A stretch of 64,000 bases of DNA from Novosphingobium sp. MD-1 (GCF_001014975.1 NZ_BBXA01000031.1:1-64000); one strand, 5' to 3'. Positions 44,761-54,902 are shown, counted from the first letter of the stretch. Made by a program: numbers and translations. The notes: generated by a model from the sequence alone, not told the origin.

Positions 44761-45432
44761 ATGACAGGTCGCGCATTGGCCGAGCGGCGGCCCTGGCTGC
44801 TCGCCAGCCTGGTTTTCGGCATCAGTTACTGGTTCATCGCCGGCGGGCCGGTGCCGGGGCTGTACCAGATCGCGTGGAAGGGCGCGGGCGTGGGCCTGCT
44901 CGCGGTCTATGCCTGGCTGCACCACCCTTCGCGCGGGGCGCACCGGATCGCGCTGGTCATGGCGCTGGGCGCGCTGGGCGACATGGTGCTGGAAGTGGCG
45001 TTCACCGCCGGCGCGGCGGCGTTCTTCACGGGCCACCTCGTCGCCATCGCGCTCTACCTGCGGCACGGGCGGGGCAGGGCGGTGCGTCCGCTGGACAAGG
45101 GCATCGCGATCGCGCTGGTCGTCGGCGTGCCGGTGCTGGCCTGGCTGCTGCCGACGGATCGGGCGATGGCGATGCAGGTAGGGCTCTATGCCCTGCCGCT
45201 GGGCGGGATGGCGGCGGCGGCGTGGCTCAGCGCCTTTCCGCGCGGACGGGTGGGCGCGGGCGCGCTGCTGTTCGTGGCTTCGGACCTGCTGATCTTCGCG
45301 CGCATGGGGCCGCTCGCCACCAGCGCGCTGCCGCACCTGCTGATCTGGCCGCTCTATTACTTCGGCCAGTTCCTGATCTGCACCGGCGTGATCGCCACGC
45401 TACGCCGCGAAGGGGAGTTCAGCGCGGAGTAG
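44761..45432 (+). CDS. YhhN family protein (lysoplasmalogenase-like)
   Basis: 223 residues with about eight hydrophobic helices, as in TMEM86/YhhN integral-membrane proteins; characterised members cleave lysoplasmalogens. ALGDMVLEVA and VASDLLIFARM carry the conserved acidic residues that form the likely active site in this family, and PLYYFGQFLICTGV is the usual C-terminal helix. The ATG at 44761 gives a sensible first helix; the reading is open further upstream only as antisense of trmFO. Confidence 0.88.
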   Translation: MTGRALAERRPWLLASLVFGISYWFIAGGPVPGLYQIAWKGAGVGLLAVYAWLHHPSRGAHRIALVMALGALGDMVLEVAFTAGAAAFFTGHLVAIALYLRHGRGRAVRPLDKGIAIALVVGVPVLAWLLPTDRAMAMQVGLYALPLGGMAAAAWLSAFPRGRVGAGALLFVASDLLIFARMGPLATSALPHLLIWPLYYFGQFLICTGVIATLRREGEFSAE

Positions 45433-45462
45433 TGCTCCTCTCCACGCCCCGCTCATCTAGCC

Positions 45463-45572
45463 CCGCTCATCCTGAGCCTGTCGAAGGATGCGCGCCGCCA
45501 TTGGCCCCGCGCCCCGGCAGTGTGAGTGGCCAAAGATCTCCCCGTGGCCTTCGACAAGCTCAGGCCGAGCGG
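45463..45572. repeat. REP-like inverted repeat in intergenic region
   Basis: Two 25-bp arms (45463-45487 and 45548-45572) are inverted copies with about three mismatches. The core is CCTGAGCCTGTCGAAGG in one arm and CCTTCGACAAGCTCAGG in the other, with 60 bp between. This matches the scattered intergenic repeat often seen in sphingomonad genomes. The region 45433-45620 holds no gene. Confidence 0.7.
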
Positions 45573-45620
45573 ATGTAGCGGAGTGGGGTAGCAAGTGACC
45601 GCTGGCGATGGGCGAAGCGT

Positions 45621-45971
45621 TTATCCCGCCACCGGCAGGGCGATCGTGCCGTCCGGGTGATGCCGCAGCGGACCATAGGCGATCACCGCGTCCAGCGGCA
45701 GGCCGGTGCCGTAAATGTGCGGGAACAATTGCCCCCCGCGCGAAGGTTCCCACTTCACCGCATCGCCCAGCGCGTCCAGATCGACCGTGACGATGTGCAG
45801 GTCGGTCTGCCCGGCGAAGTGCTTGCCGATCGTTTCGGCAAGCTGCCCGGCGGTGGAGAGGTGGATATAGCCGTCGGCCAGATCGACCGGCGCACCGGCG
45901 AAGCGGCCGCTATCGGCCAGCTCCGCCATCTGCGGCGCGGTCAGCACCTTGTAGGCGACGGCAGGGGTCAT
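45621..45971 (-). CDS. DUF952 family protein
   Basis: 116 residues, the usual size of this family. VAYKVLTAPQMAELADSGRF at the start and DGYIHLSTAGQL are typical; the fold is related to ADP-ribosyl transferase-like RNA 2'-phosphotransferase-like proteins, but function is not established. The ATG overlaps the gyrA stop (ATGA at 45968-45971), so it is co-translated with gyrA. Confidence 0.85.
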   Translation of the reverse strand: MTPAVAYKVLTAPQMAELADSGRFAGAPVDLADGYIHLSTAGQLAETIGKHFAGQTDLHIVTVDLDALGDAVKWEPSRGGQLFPHIYGTGLPLDAVIAYGPLRHHPDGTIALPVAG

Positions 45972-48703
45972 GCCTCGGACGGCGCCTCGCCATCGGCCGC
46001 ACCTTCCGGCACTTCGCCTTCGCTGCCCTCTTCCTCGGCCAGACGCACCGCGCTGACCACATGCTCGTCATCGGCGACGTGGAACAGCCGCACGCCCGCG
46101 CTGCCGCGCCCGATCACGCGCAGCGAATCGAGCGGAAGGCGGATCAGCTTGGCCTGATCGGTCACGAGCATCAGCTGGTCGGCCTGCACCGCCGGGAAGC
46201 TCGCCACCACCGGGCCGTTGCGGCCGATGTTGTCGATATTGGTGATGCCCTGGCCGCCGCGGCCGGTGCGCCGGTATTCGTAGGCGGACGAAAGCTTGCC
46301 ATAGCCGTTGGCGCAGACGGTGAGGATGAACTGCTCCTTCTCGGCCAGCTCGGCGTAGCGCTCCGCCGCCATCTGCGGTTCGCCTTCCTTCTCCGCCTTC
46401 CACGGGGCGAAGCGGAGATAGTCCTCGCGCTCGTCCTGATCCTTCACGCCGACGCGGTGGAGGATGGACAGCGAGATGACCTCGTCGCCTTCTTTCAGCG
46501 ACATGCCGCGCACGCCGGTGGACGTGCGGCTCTGGAATTCGCGCACATCGTCCGCCGGGAAGCGGATGGCCTTGCCCTGCCGGCTGGCCAGCAGCACGTC
46601 ATCGCCTTCGGACAACAGGGCCACGCCGATCAGGCGATCCTCGCTCTCTTCCTCGAACTTCATCGCGTACTTCCCGTTCGACGGGATGTTGGCGAACAGA
46701 TCCATGGCGTTGCGGCGCACGTTGCCTTTCGCCGTGGCGAACATGACGTGGAGCTTGCTCCATTCGCCTTCGTCCTCGGGCAGCGGCAGCACGGCGGCGA
46801 TCGTTTCGCCCTGGTCAAGCGCGGGCAGCAGGTTGACCACCGGACGGCCGCGCGTGGCCGGGCCGCCTTCGGGCAGGCGCCACACCTTCAGGCGATAGAC
46901 CTTGCCGGCGGTGGAGAAAAACAGAACGGGCGTGTGGGTGCTGGTGACGAACATGTTCGCCACGGCATCCTCTTCCTTCGTCGCCATGCCGGAGCGGCCC
47001 TTGCCACCCCGGTTCTGCGCGCGGAAGGTGGAGAGCGGTGTGCGCTTGATATAGCCATCGAGCGTGATCGTGACGACCATGTCCTCGCGCTCGATCAGGT
47101 CCTCGTCCTCGATCCCGTCCGCCGCCGGCGCGATCAGCGACACGCGCGGCGTGGCATAGGCATCGCGCACCTCGATCAGTTCCTGGCGCATCACGCCATA
47201 GAGCTTCACGCGGTCGGCCAGGATCGAGAGGAACTCCTCGATCGCCTTGGCCAGCACTTCCAATTCGTCGCCGATTTCGTCGCGGCCGAGCGCGGTCAGG
47301 CGGTGCAGGCGCAGATCGAGAATGGCGCGAACCTGCGTTTCCGACAGGCGATAGCTTTCGCCGCCGATGCTGGCATCATCCTCGATCGCTTCGACCAGCC
47401 GGATATAGGGCGCGATCTCGCCCATCGGCCATTCGCGGGCGAGCAGCGTTTCGCGCGCCAGCGCGGGATTGGCCGATCCCCGGATGATCCGCACGACTTC
47501 GTCGAGATTGGTGACCGCGATGACGAGGCCGAGCAGGATATGCGCCCGGTCCCGCGCCTTGTTCAGTTCGAACTTGGTGCGCCGCGTGATCACTTCCTCG
47601 CGGAAGCGAACGAAGGATTCGATGATGTCCTTCAGGCTGAGGATTTCCGGGCGGCCGCCACGGATCGCCAGCATGTTGGCCGGGAAGTTCGATTGCGCGG
47701 GCGTGTTGCGCCAGAGCTGGTTCAGCACCACTTCGGGAGTGGCGTCGCGCTTGAGGTCGATGACCACGCGCACGCCTTCGCGGTTGGATTCATCGCGGAT
47801 GTCCGAGATGCCCTCGATCCGCTTGTCCTTGGCCGCTTCGGCGATCTTCTCGACCAGACCGGACTTGCCGACCTGATACGGGATCGAGGTGAGCACGATC
47901 GAGCGGCGGTCGCCCCGGCCTTCCTCGATCTTGTGGCAGGCGCGCATGATGATCGAGCCGCGGCCTTCGTGATAGGCCTTGCGCGCTCCGGCCGCGCCCA
48001 GGATCAGCGGCGCGGTTGGGAAGTCCGGCCCGGGAATGATCTCGATCAGTTCGTCGATCGTGATCAGCGGGTTGTCCATGTAGGCAAGGCAGCCGTCGAT
48101 CACCTCGCCCAGGTTGTGCGGCGGAATGTTGGTCGCCATGCCGACCGCGATGCCGCCCGCGCCGTTGACCAGCAGGTTGGGGAAGCGCGCGGGCAGAACC
48201 GAGGGTTCCTGCCGCGACCCATCGTAGTTGTCGGTGAAATCGACGGTATCCTTGTCGAGATCGTCGAGCAGCGAATTGGCCACGCGCGCCAGCCGCGCCT
48301 CGGTGTAGCGCATCGAGGCCGGCGGATCGGGGTCCATCGAGCCGAAGTTGCCCTGGCCGTCGATCAGCGGCAGTCGCATCGACCAGTTCTGCGTCATGCG
48401 CGCGAGCGCATCATAGATCGCGCTGTCGCCGTGCGGGTGATAGTTGCCCATCACGTCGCCGACGATCTTGGCCGATTTGCGATAGGGCCGCCCGGCGACG
48501 AAGCCGCCTTCCTGGCTGGCGAAAAGAATGCGGCGGTGGACCGGCTTCAGGCCGTCGCGCACGTCGGGCAACGCACGGCTGACGATCACGCTCATCGCGT
48601 AATCGAGATAGCTGGTCTTCATTTCATCGACGATGTCGATCCGCTGGAATTCGGGTTCCGGCGCGGGGGCAGGGGGATCGATGATGGTGGTGTCGTCGCT
48701 CAC
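45968..48703 (-). CDS. gyrA: DNA gyrase subunit A
   Basis: 911 residues from a GTG at 48703. The catalytic Tyr133 is in SMRYTEARL. The quinolone-resistance region reads [12 protein letters not shown], with Ser94 and Asp98 (E. coli 83 and 87) unchanged, so a quinolone-sensitive form. The C-terminal DNA-wrapping domain is complete, with GyrA-box-like [10 protein letters not shown] followed by further beta-pinwheel blades and an acidic tail. It introduces negative supercoils with GyrB. The GyrA-box Gln-x-Arg-Gly-Gly-x-Gly confirms gyrase rather than topoisomerase IV. Confidence 0.97.
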   Translation of the reverse strand: MSDDTTIIDPPAPAPEPEFQRIDIVDEMKTSYLDYAMSVIVSRALPDVRDGLKPVHRRILFASQEGGFVAGRPYRKSAKIVGDVMGNYHPHGDSAIYDALARMTQNWSMRLPLIDGQGNFGSMDPDPPASMRYTEARLARVANSLLDDLDKDTVDFTDNYDGSRQEPSVLPARFPNLLVNGAGGIAVGMATNIPPHNLGEVIDGCLAYMDNPLITIDELIEIIPGPDFPTAPLILGAAGARKAYHEGRGSIIMRACHKIEEGRGDRRSIVLTSIPYQVGKSGLVEKIAEAAKDKRIEGISDIRDESNREGVRVVIDLKRDATPEVVLNQLWRNTPAQSNFPANMLAIRGGRPEILSLKDIIESFVRFREEVITRRTKFELNKARDRAHILLGLVIAVTNLDEVVRIIRGSANPALARETLLAREWPMGEIAPYIRLVEAIEDDASIGGESYRLSETQVRAILDLRLHRLTALGRDEIGDELEVLAKAIEEFLSILADRVKLYGVMRQELIEVRDAYATPRVSLIAPAADGIEDEDLIEREDMVVTITLDGYIKRTPLSTFRAQNRGGKGRSGMATKEEDAVANMFVTSTHTPVLFFSTAGKVYRLKVWRLPEGGPATRGRPVVNLLPALDQGETIAAVLPLPEDEGEWSKLHVMFATAKGNVRRNAMDLFANIPSNGKYAMKFEEESEDRLIGVALLSEGDDVLLASRQGKAIRFPADDVREFQSRTSTGVRGMSLKEGDEVISLSILHRVGVKDQDEREDYLRFAPWKAEKEGEPQMAAERYAELAEKEQFILTVCANGYGKLSSAYEYRRTGRGGQGITNIDNIGRNGPVVASFPAVQADQLMLVTDQAKLIRLPLDSLRVIGRGSAGVRLFHVADDEHVVSAVRLAEEEGSEGEVPEGAADGEAPSEA

Positions 48704-49023
48704 GTCGGTGGCTATTTCGCTCTGGTTGTGGGAATTGATGACCGGCCCTAGGACAATCGGGCGGGAATGGCCAGCAACGCCGGGAATTTCGGGCCGTTAC
48801 GGGGGTAGTTTTCCACACATGCGACAGGTTGACCGTGTTGCGGGACGAAGTGCCGTTCAATCGCGGTTCACTGCGCAAAAGGTATCGCCGGAGCGGTTGC
48901 AAAGGTCATGATTCCGCGCCACTAGCGGAGCCGGCCACAAGTCAACGAACGCCGGCCGGGGCAGGGTGCAAAAGCGATTTCACAACGCTTGCCTTCGGGT
49001 TTCCGGGTCGAACAGGAGAATGC
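48704..49023. other. 320-bp gap between gyrA and exported repeat protein
   Basis: No gene is supported here. It holds the two divergent promoters. TTTTCCACA at 48809-48817 matches the DnaA-box consensus TTWTNCACA. GCCGGC occurs at 48930-48935 and 48951-48956, so a 6-bp hairpin could form. No clear -10/-35 pair was found for gyrA. Confidence 0.5.
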
Positions 49024-50367
49024 ATGATGCGGGTTTCTTTCGGGAAGTTTGCCAAGGGTGGTGCAGCCCGCATGGCGCTGGCGACCGCGCTGGCAACCGG
49101 CCTTGTCGCGGGTGGAGCGACGCTGGGCGCGACAGCCGCCGTCGCCAAGGAAAAGGAAGCGGCCAAGGCCGGCGCCTTCTCCAAGGAATTCGTCGCCGTC
49201 GCCGGGCCTTTGCAGAAGGCTCTGGGCGATGCGGCCGCCGCCAAGGCGAAGGGCGCTTCGGACGCCGATATCAAGACGCAGCTTGCCGGCGCTCCGGCGC
49301 AGCTGGCAGCCGCCGAAGCCGCGATCAAGAACCCCACCGACCGGATGACGGCCGGCCAGTTCGCGGTGAACCTCGGCGGCATGCTGGGCGACATCGGGAT
49401 GCGCGAGCGCGGCATCAAGAACATGCTCGACAGCGGGCTGGTGCCCGCCGACAAGGTCAGCGAATACCAGTTCTATCTCGGCAACTTCGCCTATACACAG
49501 AAGGACTGGCCGGTCGCTGTCGATGCACTGACCAAGGTCGTGCAGGCGAACTACAGCGAGGACACGGCGGCGGAGCTGCTGGCTGATGCCTACGTGCAGC
49601 AGGGCAAGTCGGCGGAAGGCCTTCAGGCGCTCAAGCTCGCCGTCGACACGCGCAAGGCCGCCGGTGGCACCGTTCCCGCCGACTGGTTCAAGCGCGCCAA
49701 CCTGATCGCCTACAAGGCGAAGCTGGGGCCACAGGCGATCGAATGGTCGACGATGATGGTCGCAAACGATCCCTCGCCGATCAACTGGCTGGGAGCCGGC
49801 CAGCTGACCCGTGAATTCGGTACGTTCACCAATCAGGAATCGCTCGATCTGGGCCGCCTGATGATGCGTTCGGGGGCGTTCCAGAGCGATCCCAAGTATC
49901 TCGAACGCGAATACGTCGAATATATCGAGGCCGCTGACCCGCGTCGTCTGCCGGGCGAAGTTCTGAAGGTAGCGGAAGCCGGCGTCGCCGCCGGCGTGCT
50001 GCGCGCGAACGACCAGTTCGTGGCGGACGCGATCTCGCAGGCCAAGGGCCGCATCGCGGCGGACAAGGCCTCGCTGCCCGGCCTGGAGCGCGATGCCCGC
50101 GCCGGCGCCGATGGCAAGGGTGCGCTGGCAACGGCCGACGCCTACCTGTCCTATGGCGATGCCGCCAAGGCAGAGGATCTCTACAAGCTGGCGATCCAGA
50201 AGGGCAACATCGACAAGGATCGCGCGCTGACCCGCCTGGGCATCGCCCAGTGCGATGAAGGCAAGTACGAGGAAGCCAAGGCCACCTTCGCCCAGATCAC
50301 CGGTGCCGTCCGCGCGCCGCTGGCCAAGCTGTGGACGGTTTACGCGACCACCAAGGCCGCCAAGTAA
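49024..50367 (+). CDS. Exported tetratricopeptide-like protein of unknown function
   Basis: 447 residues. A signal peptide ends near ATAAVA. Repeated helical pairs such as YQFYLGNFAYTQKDWPVAVDAL, AAELLADAYVQQGKSAEGLQAL and ATADAYLSYGDAAKAEDLYKLA show a TPR array. AGGAGA precedes the ATG at 49024, with a second ATG right after. A strong bidirectional terminator follows, indicating a single-gene transcript. Probably a periplasmic scaffold; I cannot name a partner. Confidence 0.8.
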   Translation: MMRVSFGKFAKGGAARMALATALATGLVAGGATLGATAAVAKEKEAAKAGAFSKEFVAVAGPLQKALGDAAAAKAKGASDADIKTQLAGAPAQLAAAEAAIKNPTDRMTAGQFAVNLGGMLGDIGMRERGIKNMLDSGLVPADKVSEYQFYLGNFAYTQKDWPVAVDALTKVVQANYSEDTAAELLADAYVQQGKSAEGLQALKLAVDTRKAAGGTVPADWFKRANLIAYKAKLGPQAIEWSTMMVANDPSPINWLGAGQLTREFGTFTNQESLDLGRLMMRSGAFQSDPKYLEREYVEYIEAADPRRLPGEVLKVAEAGVAAGVLRANDQFVADAISQAKGRIAADKASLPGLERDARAGADGKGALATADAYLSYGDAAKAEDLYKLAIQKGNIDKDRALTRLGIAQCDEGKYEEAKATFAQITGAVRAPLAKLWTVYATTKAAK

Positions 50368-50388
50368 CCGCTGGCGCCAGATGATATG

Positions 50389-50428
50389 AAAAAAGGGGGC
50401 GGCCACTACGGTGGTCGCCCCCTTTTTT
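50389..50428. terminator. Strong bidirectional terminator
   Basis: A 12-bp stem (GGGGGCGGCCAC with GTGGTCGCCCCC, one G-T pair, loop TACG) is flanked by AAAAAA on the left and TTTTTT on the right. It ends both the exported repeat protein transcript and the convergent carbonic anhydrase transcript. Confidence 0.93.
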
Positions 50429-50451
50429 GCGTCCTTCACCCGGACAGGGGT

Positions 50452-51105
50452 TTACCCGACGGGATGGAAATCGCCGCTGGCTTCATCCAGCAGGTGAAGA
50501 ACGCCGTCTGAAATCGCGAAGAAGGCGCCGCGCAGGATGAGTTCGCCCCTGGCCTCCTTGCGCTGGATGCACGGGAAGGTGCGCAGATTCTTGAGGCTGG
50601 CCTTGACGCCGGCCTGCTCCATCGCACGCTCGGCCGTGCGCCCGGTCGTGCCGTGCGCCTCGGCCACGGGCTCGCGCGCCTCGTCCAGCAGGGCGATCCA
50701 GTCGGCGATGAAGCCGCCTTCGCCCGGTTCTGTTCCGCGCAGTTCCTGCGTCAGCGCGGCCTTGCAGCCGCCGCACATGCCGTGGCCCATGACCACGACT
50801 TCCTTCACCTTCAGTACCTGCACCGCGAATTCCAGCGCGGCGGACACGCCGTGATGGCCGGGGGAAGTTTCGAACGGCGGCACCATCGCCGCCACGTTGC
50901 GCACCACGAACATCTCGCCGGGGTCCGTATCGAAGATCTGCGCGGGATCGACGCGGCTGTCGGAGCAGGCGATGATCATCACGCGGGGCTCCTGCCCTTC
51001 GCTCAGCTGCTGCCAGCGTTCGAGGCGAGGCGTCCATCCATGGTCACGGAAACGGCGATAGCCGGCGATGAGCTTGTCCAGCTCTGGCGATGAATCGTCT
51101 GACAT
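50452..51105 (-). CDS. Beta-class carbonic anhydrase
   Basis: 217 residues. Interconverts carbon dioxide and bicarbonate with zinc held by Cys47, His108 and Cys111; Asp49-Ser-Arg51 (CSDSR) forms the catalytic dyad. The VVMGHGMCGGCKAAL segment confirms the class. Bicarbonate made here can serve the biotin carboxylases in the window. Its promoter region is shared with the divergent lipA gene. Confidence 0.95.
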   Translation of the reverse strand: MSDDSSPELDKLIAGYRRFRDHGWTPRLERWQQLSEGQEPRVMIIACSDSRVDPAQIFDTDPGEMFVVRNVAAMVPPFETSPGHHGVSAALEFAVQVLKVKEVVVMGHGMCGGCKAALTQELRGTEPGEGGFIADWIALLDEAREPVAEAHGTTGRTAERAMEQAGVKASLKNLRTFPCIQRKEARGELILRGAFFAISDGVLHLLDEASGDFHPVG

Positions 51106-51171
51106 GATGAAGGCTAATGCGCGGGTCGATTGCCACTTTCAAGTGCCCGAAGATGCGCCTATCTGGACGCC

Positions 51172-52116
51172 ATGAACGATCTAGCCTCATCGCCTCGCCC
51201 GGAACGCCAGCGTAAGCCGGACTGGATCCGCGTGAAAGCGCCGACCAGCCGCGGTTACGGCGAAACGCGCCAGCTGATGCGCGACCTTCGGCTGAACACC
51301 GTTTGCGAGGAAGCGGCCTGTCCGAACATCGGCGAATGCTGGACCAAGAAGCACGCGACCGTGATGATCCTGGGCGACGTCTGCACGCGCGCCTGCGCGT
51401 TCTGCAACGTCAAGACGGGCATGCCGCGGGCCGTCGATCCGCTTGAGCCGGATCACGTGGCCGAAGCGGCCGCGAAGATGGGGCTGGAACATATCGTCAT
51501 CACCTCGGTCGATCGCGACGACCTGCCCGATGGCGGCGCTTCGCAGTTCGTCAAGGTGATCGAGGCGCTGCGTCGCGCCACGCCGAAGACGACCATCGAA
51601 ATCCTGACGCCCGATTTCCGCAACAAGATGGAAAGCGCGGTGGAATCGATCGTCGCGGCCGGGCCGGACGTGTACAACCACAACCTTGAAACCGTGCCCC
51701 GGCTCTATCCCACGATCCGGCCCGGCGCCCGTTATTACGCTTCGCTGCGTCTGCTGGAGCACGTGAAGCGGCTCGATCCGCGCATCTTCACCAAGTCGGG
51801 CATCATGCTGGGGCTGGGCGAGGAGCGCCTCGAGGTCCATCAGGTGATGGACGACATGCGTTCGGCGCAGATCGACTTCCTGACGATGGGGCAGTACCTC
51901 CAGCCCACTCCCCGCCATGCCAGCGTGGCCGAGTTCGTGACGCCCAAGGCATTCGAGGCCTATGGCGCGATCGCGCGGGCCAAGGGCTTCCTGCAGGTCG
52001 CCGCCAGTCCGCTGACCCGGTCCAGCTATCACGCCGGTGACGATTTCCGCGAAATGCGCGCCACCCGTGAAGCGCAATTGGCGAAGGCCGCGCAGAAGGC
52101 CGCAGCGCAGGGCTGA
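51172..52116 (+). CDS. lipA: Lipoyl synthase
   Basis: 314 residues, radical-SAM enzyme that inserts two sulfurs into octanoyl groups to make lipoate, needed by the PdhB lipoyl domain encoded above. Auxiliary-cluster cysteines are Cys45, Cys50 and Cys56; the radical-SAM motif is Cys71-x3-Cys75-x2-Cys78 (CTRACAFC), and the RSSY serine ligand is near the C-terminus. The ATG at 51172 matches the family length. It is followed 6 bp later by the RatA/COQ10 gene, a common pairing in Alphaproteobacteria. Confidence 0.97.
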   Translation: MNDLASSPRPERQRKPDWIRVKAPTSRGYGETRQLMRDLRLNTVCEEAACPNIGECWTKKHATVMILGDVCTRACAFCNVKTGMPRAVDPLEPDHVAEAAAKMGLEHIVITSVDRDDLPDGGASQFVKVIEALRRATPKTTIEILTPDFRNKMESAVESIVAAGPDVYNHNLETVPRLYPTIRPGARYYASLRLLEHVKRLDPRIFTKSGIMLGLGEERLEVHQVMDDMRSAQIDFLTMGQYLQPTPRHASVAEFVTPKAFEAYGAIARAKGFLQVAASPLTRSSYHAGDDFREMRATREAQLAKAAQKAAAQG

Positions 52117-52122
52117 TCGGGC

Positions 52123-52584
52123 GTGCCGCATATCGCCGAGAAGCGGCGCCTGCCCTGGTCGCCCGAACAGATGTTCGATCTGGTGGCGGACGTGCGCCGC
52201 TATCCCGAATTCCTGCCATGGGTCGTCGCCACGCGCATCCGTTCGGAAAACGAGTCGGAAATGATCGCGGACATGCTGGTGGGCTTCAGCGCGCTGAAGG
52301 AGAAGTTCACCTCGCGCGTGCGGTTCGATCGGCCGCGGGGAATCGTCGTCGAATACCTCGACGGCCCGTTGCGCAAGCTGGAGAACAACTGGGCCTTCGC
52401 GCCGGATGGGGAAGGGGGCTGCATCGTCGATTTCCAGGTCGACTTCGCGTTCCGCAACGTCATTTTCGAAAAGCTTGCCGGGCAGTACCTCGACAGCGCC
52501 TTCCGCAAGATGGTGGCCGCGTTCGAGACGCGGGCGGAAGCGCTTTACGGCAGCAGCAGGTCCAGCGCGACCAGCGTTGCCTGA
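52123..52584 (+). CDS. RatA / COQ10-like START-domain protein
   Basis: 153 residues from a GTG at 52123. The START-like lipid-binding fold begins EKRRLPWSPEQMFDLVADVRRYPEFLPW. In mitochondria COQ10 binds ubiquinone; E. coli RatA was described as a ribosome-association toxin, but the alphaproteobacterial lipA-linked form is more likely the quinone-binding type. Its last 40 bp overlap the 3' end of the convergent cinA-type gene. Confidence 0.88.
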   Translation: MPHIAEKRRLPWSPEQMFDLVADVRRYPEFLPWVVATRIRSENESEMIADMLVGFSALKEKFTSRVRFDRPRGIVVEYLDGPLRKLENNWAFAPDGEGGCIVDFQVDFAFRNVIFEKLAGQYLDSAFRKMVAAFETRAEALYGSSRSSATSVA

Positions 52585-53048
52585 CGGCGCACGTTCGCGC
52601 GCGTCTTCGCGTCCTCGAAGAACTTCATCTCGGCATTGACCGCTTCCGGGTCCTCGCCGCGTTCGGCCTTGGCGAAAACGACCGTCCCCACCGGCTTCTG
52701 CGGCGATCCCCCGTCCGGCCCGGCAACGCCGGTGATCGCCACCGCCACGTCCGCGCCGGAATGCTTGAGCGCTCCCTGTGCCATCGACCAGGCCACGGCG
52801 ACCGAGACCGCGCCGAACGTGTCGATCACGTCCATGGCCACGCCCAGCATCTCGTTCTTGGCTTCGTTGGAATAGGTCACGAAACCGCGATCGAGCACGG
52901 CCGAACTGCCGGCGATTTCGGTCAGCGCGGCAGCGACTAGCCCGCCGGTGCAGCTTTCGGCCACGGCCACCTTGCGGCCCGCAGCCAGATTGGTCTCGAT
53001 CACGCGGCGCGCCAGATCGGCGATGTCGGCGGGAAGCAGATTGTCCAT
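52545..53048 (-). CDS. pncC: CinA C-terminal-type nicotinamide-nucleotide amidohydrolase (PncC)
   Basis: 167 residues, a stand-alone CinA C-terminal domain. AESCTGGLVAAALTEIAGSS carries the catalytic Ser and TGVAGPDGGSPQKPVGTV is diagnostic. It deamidates nicotinamide mononucleotide to nicotinate mononucleotide in NAD salvage. The 3' end runs 40 bp into the convergent RatA/COQ10 gene, so both coding ends are read from both strands. Confidence 0.92.
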   Translation of the reverse strand: MDNLLPADIADLARRVIETNLAAGRKVAVAESCTGGLVAAALTEIAGSSAVLDRGFVTYSNEAKNEMLGVAMDVIDTFGAVSVAVAWSMAQGALKHSGADVAVAITGVAGPDGGSPQKPVGTVVFAKAERGEDPEAVNAEMKFFEDAKTRANVRRQATLVALDLLLP

Positions 53049-53066
53049 GAAATCAGGCTTTCGGTG

Positions 53067-53624
53067 TCAATTCTGCGCGGGGCAGATCAACAGCTTGGGA
53101 GTCTTGCCGGGCTTGGGCTTGTCCGCGACAGACAGGATGAAGGTGATCAGTTCGGCGGTGTTTTCCGGCGGCAGCGGCGCCAGCAGGCGGGCACCGCGTT
53201 CGATGGCGACGCATTGATCCGGCTTGATCCCGCTGCCGACCAACTGGCCGACCATGCCTTCCGCAAAGGGCTGAAGCGCCTCGTCAGGCATCTTGGCGAG
53301 AAGATCGCGCGTCTGGGCATCGCCCTTGTCCCCACCCAGCTTGAACAGGGCGGCTTTGGCCGTGGGCCAGGCGGCGGCCTTGCCCGCCGCATAGCGGGCC
53401 ACAAGCGACCGGCCCTGCGTGGCGAAATAGCCGTTGGGGGAAAGCTGAGGCTGGCAGGTGGTGATCGCGCTGTTCATCACGGTCGGCAGCGCGAACGTGA
53501 CAAGGCCCGTCACTTCCCGTTCGGTCAGGCAATTCTGCGCCAGAGCGGCCTGCGACTGGAGAACAAGCGCGGCACCCGCGACCAGCGTCGCGGCGATTCT
53601 GGTGGAAGAACTGACAGGACGCAT
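53067..53624 (-). CDS. Exported protein of unknown function
   Basis: 185 residues from the ATG at 53624, preceded by AAAGGAAA. A signal peptide ends LQSQAALAQ. The mature part has two to three cysteines (CLTEREV, TTCQPQ, DQCVAIERG) that could form disulfides and is mostly helical. It lies between ispDF and the cinA-type gene on the same strand, so it is probably co-transcribed. I do not recognise the family. Confidence 0.75.
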   Translation of the reverse strand: MRPVSSSTRIAATLVAGAALVLQSQAALAQNCLTEREVTGLVTFALPTVMNSAITTCQPQLSPNGYFATQGRSLVARYAAGKAAAWPTAKAALFKLGGDKGDAQTRDLLAKMPDEALQPFAEGMVGQLVGSGIKPDQCVAIERGARLLAPLPPENTAELITFILSVADKPKPGKTPKLLICPAQN

Positions 53625-53635
53625 GGCGTTTCCTT

Positions 53636-54820
53636 TCACTGGACCGGAACGACGGTGGCGACGGCTTGTGCGGCGATGCCTTCACCCCGTCCGGTCATGC
53701 CAAGCCGTTCGGTGGTCGTGGCCTTCACGCTCACCCGGCCAATGTCAATTGCAAGAATCTCCGCCAGCCTTGCGCGCATCGTCGCCTTGTGCGGGCCGAT
53801 TTTGGGGGCCTCGCAGATGATCGTGACGTCAACATGCGCGATGGCGTGGCCGGATTGCGCGACAAGCTCGGCCGCGTGCGCCAGGAACCGGTCGGAAGAG
53901 GCGCCTTTCCAGCGGGCATCGGACGGCGGAAAATGGTCGCCGATGTCGCCGGCGGCGATGCTGCCAAGCAGCGCATCCACCAGCGCATGGATCGCCACAT
54001 CGGCATCGCTGTGCCCGGACAGGCCGTGGGTGTGATCGATGCGCAGCCCGCATAGCCACAGTTCCTCGCCGGGGACGAGGCGATGGACGTCAAAGCCCGA
54101 TCCGGTGCGGGGAAAAGGAATCGTCACCGCGTTCTCCTGAAGGTCACTCTCTCGCAGGTCACTGGCGAATGTGACCTTGCGCAGCCTTTCCTCACCCTGA
54201 ACCAGCGCGACCGCGTGCCCGGCGGCGACGGCGACCTGCGCGTCATCACCCGCTTCGGCTTCGCCCTGCCAGGCACGGTGCGCGGCTAGGATCACCGGAT
54301 AGCGGAACGCCTGGGGCGTCTGCACTCTATAAAGCCCTTCGCGCCGCGCCGGTTCCAGCATCATGCCGTCTCCGCCGCGCACGAGGCTGTCGACGACAGG
54401 AAGGACCGGAATGGCCGCTTCGTGCCGGGTCAGCGCTTCCACCAGCGCCGCGATCACGCTTTCCGGCAGATCGGGCCGGGCTGCATCGTGGATCAGCACC
54501 AGGTCGGGGGCGTCGGCTTCGAGCGCTTCCAGCGCGGCGCGCACCGAAAGCTGGCGTGTGGCGCCACCCGCCACAAGGCGGACATCGGAAATCCCGGCGA
54601 GCGACTCCTCGGCGGTTGCGCGCCAGTTCTCCGGAATGGCGACGACGATGGGAGCGATGCCTGCGTCCGCCATCCGCTTCACCGAATGGCGGACAAGCGG
54701 TGCGCCGCGCCACTGGGCGAACTGCTTGGGGACGGAGCCACCGGCGCGCAGACCTTGGCCAGCCGCGACGACAACGGCCGCGACTCGCTTGCCGGCCGGA
54801 TCGGGAAACGTGTGGTTCAT
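53636..54820 (-). CDS. ispDF: Bifunctional IspD/IspF isoprenoid enzyme
   Basis: 394 residues. The IspD half (cytidylyltransferase, residues about 1-230) has [14 protein letters not shown] and VLIHDAARP. The IspF half (cyclodiphosphate synthase) has [27 protein letters not shown] and IGDHFPPSD, which carry the zinc ligands. Fusion of two non-consecutive MEP-pathway steps is known in Alphaproteobacteria and Epsilonproteobacteria. It is divergent from dusB. Confidence 0.97.
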   Translation of the reverse strand: MNHTFPDPAGKRVAAVVVAAGQGLRAGGSVPKQFAQWRGAPLVRHSVKRMADAGIAPIVVAIPENWRATAEESLAGISDVRLVAGGATRQLSVRAALEALEADAPDLVLIHDAARPDLPESVIAALVEALTRHEAAIPVLPVVDSLVRGGDGMMLEPARREGLYRVQTPQAFRYPVILAAHRAWQGEAEAGDDAQVAVAAGHAVALVQGEERLRKVTFASDLRESDLQENAVTIPFPRTGSGFDVHRLVPGEELWLCGLRIDHTHGLSGHSDADVAIHALVDALLGSIAAGDIGDHFPPSDARWKGASSDRFLAHAAELVAQSGHAIAHVDVTIICEAPKIGPHKATMRARLAEILAIDIGRVSVKATTTERLGMTGRGEGIAAQAVATVVPVQ

Positions 54821-54870
54821 GCGGGCGCGCCTCTATCAGCCTTGCCGTGCGCCCCGCAATGGACTAAGCG

Positions 54871-54889
54871 CTGCCTGTTTTTTAGGCAG
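54871..54889. promoter_or_regulatory. CTGCCT-N7-AGGCAG inverted repeat before dusB
   Basis: A perfect 6-bp inverted repeat with T-rich loop GTTTTTT in the 82-bp gap between ispDF and the dusB-ntr operon, 13 bp before dusB. It could be an operator or a leader hairpin for the operon. Confidence 0.35.
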
Positions 54890-54902
54890 ATTTGTACATA
54901 CG

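Noticed and set aside
45433..45620. Possible CRISPR or small RNA in the gap before DUF952
   Set aside because: Only two inverted arms occur, with no regular spacer series; the pattern fits a REP-like repeat.
46061..48751. An 896-codon open reading on the plus strand opposite gyrA
   Set aside because: Antisense openness is expected with high-GC codon use; the gyrA protein is unmistakable on the other strand and the antisense product is His/Arg/Asp-rich with no domain.
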